Origin: an uncultured Saprospiraceae bacterium
GTDB lineage: Bacteria; Bacteroidota; Bacteroidia; Chitinophagales; Saprospiraceae
Assembly: GCA_937928575.1 (NCBI GenBank)
Contig: CALFWW010000067.1
Span: forward strand, 1-64,000
DNA length: 64,000 nucleotides
Reading direction: 5' to 3'
The notes under the pieces were generated by a model. It was not told where the DNA came from. It saw nothing but the letters and a program-made list of their open reading frames with translations, and did no database searches. Each line of letters starts with the position of its first letter. Position 1 is the first letter of the stretch. Of this stretch, positions 50,101 through 62,100 are shown piece after piece. Both the position numbers and the translations under genes were made by a program.

Positions 50101-53100
50101 GAGTGTGGTGAAGTTCCAGATGTAGCAACACCAACAGCAACTGATAACTGTGATCAAGATGTTCAAATAACTTTTGCAGAACAAATGATTTCAGGTGCAT
50201 GTGCTGAGGATTATGTCCTTACTCGTACTTGGACTGCAACGGATGATTGTGGAAACACTACCGAGCATGTTCAAAGAATTACAGTTCAAGATACTACATC
50301 GCCAGTGATCATTGTTACTCCTACTGATTTGACGGTAGAGTGTGATAATATACCAGAACCAGGTCAACCAACAGTAACAGATAATTGTGATACTCAAGTA
50401 GATATCAATTATGCTGAAGTCGTTGTTCCAGGAAATTGCGAGTATGCTTTCACATTGCAACGTACTTGGACCGCAGTTGATAATTGTGGAAACACAGGAG
50501 TCGCAACTCAGACAATTGTGGTTACAGATACAGGGATTCCTGTAATTAGTGATGTACCTGCCGATACTACGATTGACTTGGATGCTGGTCAAACAGTGCC
50601 AGTTGCGTCCAATCCAACCGTTATTGATAATTGCGACAATGAGGTAGCAATTGTGTTAGACGAGAATCAAGTTCCTGCAGGATGTGGATATATATTAACA
50701 CGTACTTGGACAGCAACAGATGATTGTGGAAATTCAGCAGAAGCTTCACAAGTCATTACAGTAATCGATGAATTATCTGTAGTCATTAATGGAAATGAAG
50801 ATATCTGTCCTGATCAAGGATTGACATTATCAGCAGTTGCTGACGCATTAGGAGATATGACTTATACCTGGACAGCTGCATCAGGAACTTTTGATAATCC
50901 TACTGGTTCAACAGTGGTTTACTCAAATTCAACTCCTGGAACTTATCAGGTGACAGTCAACGCTTCTAATGGAGCAGATTGCAATGGCGACGCAACAATT
51001 TCTGTTACCGTACTTCCAAGACCAGCGATTACCGCAAATATTTCATCTCCTGTATGTGTTGGTGAAACGATCACGATTACATCAGATGGTGGAGTTGGAT
51101 ATGCTTGGACTGGACCTAATGGCTATGTTTCAAATCTTCAAAATCCAGTAATTACTGATGCAACTATGTTGATGGAAGGAACCTATACTTTAGTGATTAC
51201 AGATGTTAATGGTTGTACCAATACAATGGATGTTGAGCTAGATATCGTCCCAGGAATATCAGTAGATTACACTTCTGACAATGAAACTTGTGATGAATTA
51301 GGATTTGCCAATATCGGAACAAGTGGAGGTACAGGAAATTATGTCTTTGACTGGGCTGATTTACCAGGTACAGATGATCCTGAAGATAGATTAAGTATAC
51401 CAGAAGGTATTTACTACGTAACAGTTACAGATGTAGTCGGTGGATGTCAAGGAGAATTGACAGTTACTATTGGAAAAGAATGTGAAGAATGTTTAGCACA
51501 ATCTGGATCAATGACAGTATCTAATGACGTCCTTTGTTTAGAAAATGGTGATGCAACACTTTCTGCAAATCTGAATGGTGATATGATTTTACCTGATGGA
51601 TTTTCAACAATCTACTTATTGACAGACTTAGCTACAGGAACGGTTATACAGACAAGCAATTCTCCTTCATTTACAGTTTCGACTGTAGGAGAATACGCAA
51701 TCAATGTGTTAGTATTCGATCCTGAAGTTTATAATGCAAGTCAAATAGTAACAGGTTCATCATCTATCAACAGTGTATATGCACTACTAATTGAAGGTGG
51801 AGGAAATATTTGTGGAGATATTGACTTAATTGGAGCGCCAATTCGAGTGTCAGATATCGATGCAGAAATAGTCTCTACATCTAATGAAAATTGTAACGAT
51901 GGTGACGGTGTGGCAAGTTTAGCTCCTGTGACACTAAGCTTCAATTGGAGTGATGGTGGAACCGGATCAACAAGATCAGATCTTAGTGATGGAACGTACA
52001 CAGTTATTGTAGAGAATGAAGATGGTTGTAGCATGGAATTGACGGTTGTCATAGAAGAAGATCCATGTGTTGAAGAATGTGTTACACCAGAACTAACAAA
52101 TATTGCTATTGAAGATACAGGTTGTAATAGTTCTACGGGTTCTGCAACAATTTCATTTGTTCAAAATCCAGAAACATTTACTTATCAGTGGGATCCTAAT
52201 GTTGGAACCTCTACACCTAATGGAAATGGAAGATCAAACTTACCTGCTGGAAGTTATTCAGTAACGGCAACGTATCCTGGTGTAGCAGACTGTAGTGAGA
52301 CATACAATTTTGTAATCGGTACTATTGGAGGTCCATCTATCGATCCAAATGATATCGTAATCACTCCAGCAACCTGTGATGGGGAAGATGGATCGGTTAC
52401 TTTACCTAACACTGGATATACATATGCATGGTCTGTCGATAATACTATGAGTGCTTCAAGAACTGATTTAGCAGCAGGTACTTATCAGATTGCTATCATT
52501 GATATGACAAATCCTACTTGTCCTGCAATGATCGATGTGACGATCCCAGCTACTGATTGTGAATGTGCAAATCCAGAAGTATTAAATATCGTGAAGATAG
52601 AAGGTACTTGTGGAAATGATGATGGTAGCGCTACAATCGAAATGGTTGGTGGTGCTGGAAACTTCACTTACATGTGGACTCCTGCCGTCGGATCGCCAAA
52701 CTTTAGCGGAAACGCAAGAACTGGATTACCTACAGGTACTTATACAGTTGTAATTTCAGACAACGCAGATCCTTCATGTTCTACTACAGAAACATTTGTA
52801 ATAGGAACAACGGATGGCCCTACAGCAGAAGTTGTATCAACAACGGGTTCAGATTGTGGTGTGAATAATGGAGCAGCAACATTGAGTCCTGCTAGTTTGA
52901 CATACTCATGGAGTGATGGTGGTAATGGTGCTTCTAGAAGCAACTTACCTGGAGGAGCTTACCAAGTTACAGTATCAGATGGATCCGCTTGTACGGATAT
53001 CCTTGATTTAGTAATCGAAGAAATAAATACATTAGTGGCAAATGCTACTATAAATACACAGCCTACTTGTGGTTCAGCTAATGGTGCAGCTACCATTGCA

Positions 53101-56100
53101 GTTTCAGGAGGTTCAGGAAATTATTCTTACAATTGGTCAAACAATGCAAATTTAGCATCACTTGCAAATTTAGCATCAGGTACTTACACCGTTACCGTAA
53201 TTGACAATGGCGTTGGAAATTGTAGCACAGAGGTTACTTTCTCTTTAATAGACGATGTAGCACCTGCAACAGTTGAATTTGCTAACAACCCAGTTACAGT
53301 AAGCTGTGTGGGATCAGTAGATGGTGAAGTTGAATTTACAGTTGTAACAACAGCGTTATTTGCAATACCTTTCACATCAACTATTGTAGATGGAAATGGA
53401 AATGCATACAACAACGGAAGCCTACCAGTAGGTATGTATTGTGTAGTTATATTTGACAATAATGGTTGTGCAGCAGGAGAAGGTTGCTTCGAGGTAGTTG
53501 AACCTACTTTAATCGACCTAGATGTTTCAGTCTTAAATACTACCTGTAATGAAGGAGGAAGTATCGAATTAGGAGCAACTGGTGGAACACCTGGTTATAC
53601 TTATGATTGGGCAGACCTTCCGGGTACGAATGACCCTTCTAGTAGAGCTTTCTTAGAGACAGGCTCATATAGTTTAACGGTAACAGATGCAAACGGATGT
53701 GTCGCAGTTGCCAACAACTTAATGATCCAAGACGGATGTACAGGGTGTACCGAACCTGAAGTGTTGAACATTGTGAAAATTGAAGGTTCTTGTGGAGCAA
53801 ATAATGGAAGTGCAACAATCGAAATGGTTGGAAACAATTCTGACTATACTTACACATGGTCACCAGTTGCAGGAACAGCTGTTTCAGGAAATAGCAGAGT
53901 GAATTTGCCAGCTGGTACTTACAATGTTACAATTACTAATGCAACGGATCCAAGTTGTACAACGACAACTAATTTTGTCTTAGGTACAACAGATGGCCCT
54001 GAAGCAACAATCAGTTCTTCTTCAGGCTCAGAATGTGGAATGAGTAATGGTAAGGCGGTCTTAATGCCTGATAATTATTCTTACACATGGAGCAACGGAG
54101 CATCAGGAAACGCTGTTGATGGATTAGCTCCAGGCAACTATACAGTTACTGTATCTGATGGATCGGTTTGCTCAGATATTATTGAAGTGATCATCGAAGA
54201 AATCAATAACCTGGAAGCAACTGCTTCAATTGATATTCAGCCAAATTGCGGACAAAGTGATGGTGCTGCCTCTATCATTACAACAGGTGGTTCTGGAAAC
54301 TTCTCTTACGCTTGGAATGATGGCGGAACAGGTAGCTCAAGAAGTAATTTAGCTTCTGGAACTTATACAGTAACAGTATCAGATAATAATTCTGGTTCAT
54401 GTTCAACAATGATGACATTTACATTGGCTGATAATGTACCTGCAGCAACTGTGAATATCACAAACGCAAACAGTCAAGTAAGTGTAAGCTGTGTTGGATC
54501 TACAGATGGTAATGTTGAATACAATGTTACAACAAGTGCTGGATTTGCAACACCTTATTCAGAAACAATTGTAGACGCAAATGGAAATACGTTTGCAAAC
54601 GGCAATTTATCAATGGGTGCTTACTGTATCGTAATTACAGATGCCAACGGTTGTGTTGCAGGTGAAGGTTGTTTCGAAGTAATCGAGCCTACTTTAATTG
54701 ACTTAGATGTATCTGTTTTTAATACTACTTGTAATGAAGGTGGAACTATCGAGTTAGTAGCCTCAGGAGGAAACGGTGGTTATACCTACGATTGGAGTGA
54801 CTTACCTGGAACGAATGATCCAGAAGATAGAACTGGGTTGCAACCAGCTACTTACAACATCACTGTTACAGATGTGAACGGATGTATTGCAGTAGCTAAT
54901 AACTTGGTAATCGCAGACGGTTGTACGGAATGTGCAGAACCAGAAGTGGTGAATATTGTGAAAATTGAAGGAGCTTGTGGACAAGCTGATGGAAGTGTCA
55001 CGATCGAAATGGCAGGCAACAATAGTGATTACAGCTACAACTGGTCACCTGCAGTTGGAAACTTGAATTCAGTAGGAAATGCCAGAACAAATTTACCAGC
55101 TGGTTCATATACAGTTACCATTTCTCAAGGTGCTTGTTCTGTTGTTGAAACATTTGTTTTAGGTACAACAGACGGACCTGAAGGAGAAATTACTTCAACA
55201 AATGGAGCAAATTGTGGATCTGCAAATGGTGCAGCTACTTTATCTCCTGCTACTTATACCTACACTTGGAATGATGGACAATCAGGAGCTTCAAGATCAG
55301 ACTTAGCTTCTGGAACTTACCAAGTAACAGTATCGGATGGATCAGATTGTATAGATGTTTTAGAAGTGATTGTTGAGCAGATAAATACATTAGAAACTAC
55401 CGCTACTGTAAATACAGCGCCTACTTGCGGACAAAGTGATGGTGCAGTATCCATCAACACAACTGGTGGGTCTGGAAATTACAACATTGCTTGGAGTGAT
55501 GGAGGAACAGGTGCTTCAAGGTCAAGTTTATCAGCTGGTACTTATACCGTAACTGTTGCAGATAACAATGCTCTTGGATGTGAAGCAACGACAACTTTTA
55601 CACTGATTGATTATGTTGACGGAGCTACAATAGTGATAGCAAATGCAAATAATGAAGTAAACGTAAGTTGTGTCGGATCATCTGATGGAACTGTAAATTA
55701 CACCATAGACACGGCAGCTGGATTTGCAATGCCATATTCCGAATCAATCAGAGATGCAAACGGAACCATTTATACAAATGGTAACTTGGCAATCGGTAGC
55801 TACTGTATCGTTGTGATGGATGCCAATGGATGTTATGCAGGTGAAAATTGCTTCGAAGTAATTGAGCCTACATTAATAGACTTAGATGTTGCATTATTCA
55901 ACAAGACCTGCGATGCAGCTGGTAGTATTGAGCTAGTAACTTCAGGAGGAAACGGTGGTTACACTTACGACTGGAGCGACTTGCCAGGTGCGAATGATCC
56001 AGAAGATAGATCTGGTTTAGACGCCGGAACTTACAACATCACAGTTACAGATGCTAATGGATGCATCGCAGTAGCAAATGGATTGACAATCAATGATGAT

Positions 56101-59100
56101 TGTTCAACTCCTCCTACTGAATGTGATGAGCCAGAAGTATTGAATGTCGTGAAGATTGAAGGAACTTGTGGAAACAATGATGGAAGTATAACAATCGAAA
56201 TGGTTGGTGGTACTGGAAATTATTCTTACACTTGGACACCTGCAGCAGGATCACCAAACTTAGGGGGCAATGCAAGAACAGGATTACCTTCAGATACCTA
56301 TACAGTTGTAATTACTGACAATAGCGATGCAACTTGTTCAATCACAACAACAATTGTGTTAGGAACAACAGATGGACCTGAAGCGACAATCGTATCAACA
56401 GGTGCCGCAAATTGTGGAGCATCTAACGGTGTTGCTGATTTATCTCCTGCATCTTATACTTATACGTGGAGCGACGGACAGTCTGGAGCATCTAGAACAA
56501 ATCTAGCTGCTGCAATATACCAAGTGACCGTTTCTGACGGCTCAGCATGTACAGATTTACTTGAAGTAGTGATTGATCAAAATAATACTTTAGAAGCAGC
56601 ACCAACAATCAACACAATGCCTAATTGTGGTCAGAACGATGGTGCAGTAACAATTTCTGCAATTGGTGGAACTGGTAACTACAATATCACATGGAGTGAT
56701 GGTGGTTCTGGAGTATCTAGATCAAGCTTAGGAGCTGGAACTTATATGGTAACAGTTACCGACAATGGTGCTGCTGGATGTGAAGCAACAACAACATTCA
56801 CATTAATCGATAATGTACCTGGTGCAACAATTGCAATCGCGAATGCACCAAATAACGAAGTAAGTGTAAGTTGTGTTGGATCTTCTGATGGAAACGTCAA
56901 TTACACAATCACTACAGATGCTGGATTTGCAACACCATATTCTGAGACTATCAGAGATGCGAGTGGAACTATTTATACAAATGGTAACCTTCCAATGGGC
57001 AGCTACTGCATCGTAGTCTTAGACGCCAATGGATGTTACGCAGGTGAAAATTGCTTCGAAGTAATTGAACCTACATTGATCGACCTAGATGTTGCATTAT
57101 TCAACAAAGATTGCAACGTAATGGGTAGTATCGAAATCGTAACGACTGGTGGAAATGGTGGATACACTTATGACTGGAGTGACTTGTCAGGTACAAATGA
57201 CCCAGAAGATAGAAGCGGATTGCAAGCAGGTACCTACAACTTGACCGTAACCGATGTGAATGGATGTGTGGCAGTAGCTAATGACTTAACAATCATTGAT
57301 ACTTGTACAGAACCTGTAGACTGCGTAGAGCCAGAAGTATTGAACATCGTCAAGATTGAAGGAGCATGTGGTGAAAACAATGGAAGCGCGACCATCGAAA
57401 TGGTAATGGGTGCAGGAAACTACATCTATTCTTGGTCACCAGCTGCTGGAAATGCAAATGCAGTTGGAAACTCAAGAACACAATTACCAGCAGGTACGTA
57501 CTCCGTTTCAATTACCAGTATGATAGACGCTTCTTGTTCAACTACAACTACGGTTGTCTTAGGAACAACAAATGGTCCTGATGTAACAATCTTCTCTAAT
57601 ACACCAGCAAGTTGTGCAACCGCAAATGGAACTACAATTTTGCAACCAGCAACATTGACTTACGCATGGAGCGATGGTGGTGCAGGTGACACTAGAACTG
57701 ATTTAGCTGTTGGAACTTATGGAGTAACAGCAACAGATGCAAGTGGCTGTATTGATGTAGTCGAAGTAGTTATTGAAGAATCAAATACTTTAATAGCAGA
57801 AGCAGTAATTAATACATTACCAGAATGCGGACAATCAAATGGTGTTGTAACCATGAACGTTGCCGGTGGTTCTACGAATTACAGCTATGCTTGGAGCGAT
57901 GGAGGTACTGGACAACAAAGAGATAACTTAGGTGCTGGATCTTACATGGTGACTGTAACGGATGTGGATGGAAATATGTGTAACACTACTGTTACATTCG
58001 TGCTGATCGACAACGTGGCAGGTGCTACTGTTACTATCAATGAATTTAGCAACCAATTCGAAGTAAGTTGTATAGGTGCAGCGGATGCTACAGCTGATTT
58101 CACAGTCACAGAAGAAACTGGATTTGCTGGACCTGCAAGTGTATCAATTGTGGATGCTTCAGGTATTACTTACACCAATGGAAACTTAGGAATGGGTAAC
58201 TATTGTGTAGTTGTCATGGACGCGAATGGATGTTATGCAGGTGAAGCTTGCTTCGAAGTAATCGAACCAGCATTGATCGACTTAGATGTCTCACTGTTTG
58301 ATCAAACTTGCAACGATCTAGGTGCAATCGAATTAATTACTACAGGTGGAAATCCACCATATACTTATGATTGGTCTGACTTAACAGGAGCAAATGATCC
58401 TGAAGATAGAACAGGATTGAGTGCTGGATTATACAGCTTAATTGTGACTGATGCCAACGGGTGTACTGCAGAAGCAAATAATTTACCAATCAATGATGAT
58501 TGTGAAGTAGTTGTTACCTGCGACAATGTTGAAATCTTGAATGTTGTGAAGATTGAAGGAACTTGTGGAAATAATGACGGAAGCGCAACCGTTGAAATGG
58601 TTGGTGACAATGCACAATACACTTATACATGGACGCCTGCAATTGGAAATTCAAACGGTCTCGGAAATGGTCGTACCGGATTATCAGCAGGAACCTACAC
58701 AGTAGATGTTGCATTGGCAAGCGACCAGTCTTGTACTGCTTCGACAACATTTGTATTAGGAACTACCGACGGACCAGAAGTGACAATCGCTTCAATGACT
58801 CCTTCTTCATGCAGCACACCAAACGGTTCAGCTCAATTAGAACCAGCAACGTTGACCTACACATGGAGTGATGGTGGTTCAGGTGCTACTCGTGCAGACT
58901 TAGTTGGAAACTACCAAGTAACTGCAACGGATGCAACTGGTTGTATTGATGTACTCGAAGTGATGATAGAAGCTCAAAACGATTTAGTTGCTGATGCTGT
59001 TATTCAAACACAACCAGATTGTGGAAGTGCAAATGGAATTGTAAATATCACAGCGAATGGTGGTAGTTCAAACTACTCATACGCATGGAGTGATGGCGGA

Positions 59101-62100
59101 ACTGGTGTTACTCGTAACAACTTGGCTTCAGGAACTTACATGGTGACCGTAACGGATGTAGATGGCAACATGTGCAACACTGAGTTGACATTTACATTAG
59201 TCGATAATGTACCAGGTGCTACTGTTAACATTGCAAACACAATTGGAACCGGACCTGCAGGAAATCCTGCAATCATGGTAAGCTGTGTGGGCTCAACTGA
59301 TGGTACGGTACAATTTACAATAGATACAGATCCTAACTTTGTGTTACCTCAGTCAGTAGAGATTGTAGATGCAACTGGTGCTATTTATACCAACGGAACA
59401 CTAGGAACAGGTAGTTACTGCATCATCGTTAAAGATGGTAACGGATGCTTAGCTGGGGAAGGTTGTTTCGATGTAATTGAACCAGAATTAATCGACTTAG
59501 ATGTGGCATTATTCAACCAGACTTGCAATGATCTTGGTAGTATCATGATTGTTACAAATGGAGGAACAGCGCCATATACATATGACTGGACTGACTTGAC
59601 AGGTGCTAATGATCCTGAAGACAGAACAGGATTACAAGCGGGTACTTACAGCTTGAAAGTTACGGATGCAAATGGATGTATCGCTGAGGCGAACAACTTA
59701 AACATCATCGACGAATGTAACAACCCAATTGATTGTGAAGAACCAGAAGTGTTGAATATCGTGAAGATAGAAGGCGAGTGTGCAGCGAGCAACGGTAGTG
59801 CAACAGTTGAAATGGTAGGTAACAATACCGATTATACTTATACTTGGATGCCTTCAGCGGGAGTGCCAAATGCACTTGGAAATACAAGATCGAATCTTCC
59901 GGAAGGAACTTATACAGTAGTAATTGCTGATAACAACAACAGCACTTGCACGACTACAGAGACATTCGTATTAGGTACGACCAACGGTCCAGATGTGACC
60001 ATCGTTTCTACAACACCTTCTTCATGTGCTTCTGCAAATGGTACGGCTCAATTAGCTCCGGCTGACTTGACTTATAGCTGGAATGATTTTGTATCAGGTG
60101 CGTCAAGAACTGACTTAGTGACTGGTACGTATCAAGTGACTGCAACAGACGCAACTGGTTGTAGCGATGTGATAGAAGTGGTGATCGATGAGCAAAATGA
60201 CTTAGTAGCTGAAGCTGCTATTCAGACACAACCAGATTGTGGAATTGCTAATGGAGTTGTCAACATCTTAACAACAGGTGGTAGTAGCAATTACACCTAC
60301 GAATGGAGTGATAATGGAACAGGTGTTTCAAGAAGTGATTTGGCTTCAGGTGTATACATGATTACGATTACTGACAACGCAGGAAACAACTGTCAAACAG
60401 AAATAACTTTCACATTGACGGACAATGTTCCTGGTGCTAACATAATGATTTCAAACAATCCTATTATGACAAGTTGTGTCGGTGCAACTGATGCGACAGT
60501 ACAATTTACTATTGCAACGGATCCTGGATTTGTTGATCCTCAATCTGTAGAAATTGTAGATGCCAATGGTACCATTTACAACAATGGTACTTTAGGAGCA
60601 GGTAATTACTGTGTTATTGTCAAAGACGGAAACGGCTGCTTAGCGGGTGAATCTTGTTTCGATGTGATAGAGCCAGTATTGATCGACTTAGATGTTGCTT
60701 TGTTCAACCAAACATGTGATAATCTAGGAAGTATCATGATTGTAACCAACGGTGGAACTGCACCATACACTTATGATTGGGCTGACTTACCAGGAACGGA
60801 TGATCCGGAAGACAGAACAGGATTACAGGCAGGTACTTACAGCTTGACCGTAACAGATGCAAACGGTTGTGTCGCTTCCGCAAATGACTTACCAGTTATT
60901 GATGAGTGTAACTTGGATTGCGATTACTACTCAGGACCTGCAACAATCATGGCGCCTGATTGCAACAGCCCTGCACAATTGTGTATGGAATTAGATTACA
61001 CGAATTTCAACAATTACGTTGTTACAGATAACGGTGTACTTTACACAGATCCATTAATTGGATGTGACTTCGATACTTTATTAAGTTATACTTACTTCAC
61101 GATTCCAAATCAAGGAGCAAGTGGACCTTACACAGTTGATAACTGGACCGTTAACGGAACAGATTTCAATGGAGCATTCAATACAGTTGATGAATTAGTT
61201 GCCTTGATGAATCAGTGGGATCCTACCGGAAACTGGACATTGAATACTACAACCTTCCAGATTGAAGGTGGTAATTTCACCAACCAGTATGGAATTATGA
61301 GTGTTACTCAAACAGCTACGAATGCATTCGCAGGATTAGAAATCAACATCCAACCAATCCCACAAGGATTAGGAATTGATCTACCAATTGGAATTCACGA
61401 AGTGATTGTAACTGACCAAACGACTGGATGTATAGATACCATTGATGTTGAAGTAATTTGTCCTCCACCAGGTGGTACTAACATTATAGATACATTGATT
61501 ACAATCTTTGATACGGATACACTTTGCTTTGACTTAGTGGGTGGTGGAGCGATTGTCGACATCAACAACTTGTGTCCTCAAAGCTCAGATGGAAACGCTA
61601 CAATCTCATTGATACCAGGTACTTCATGTATCCAGTACTCAGGTGATTTACTAGGAACGGATACCTTCTGTATTGAAGTCTGTGATGCAATTGGAACCTG
61701 CGATACGACGACGTTGATTGTAAACGTAGTTCCATTCATTAATATCTTCAATCAGGAAATTATTGTGGGTGGTGTTGATACGATGTGTGTGGATACGACC
61801 ATTTTCCAAGGAAACATCATTTCAATCGAAAATGATTGTCCAGATGAATCTGGTGAAAGTGCAATCTTTACACTGATTCCTGGTACAGCTTGTTATGAAG
61901 TGACTGCGATATCAGAGGGAATTGACTCAGCTTGTATAATAGTGTGCGATGATCTCGGATTCTGTGATACGACCATACTGATTGCGAATATCATTATGCC
62001 GACACCAGAAACTGTTTATGACACCATTCCGAATGGAACAGGACCATACACTTTCTGTCCAGATCAGACACAATTGATTGGAACACCCGTTTCGATTGTC

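Noticed and set aside
45010-50592. Antisense frames of 60-160 residues in the HYR array
   Set aside because: Cys/Ile/Ser-rich shadows of the repeated sense codons, with no start signals or domains.
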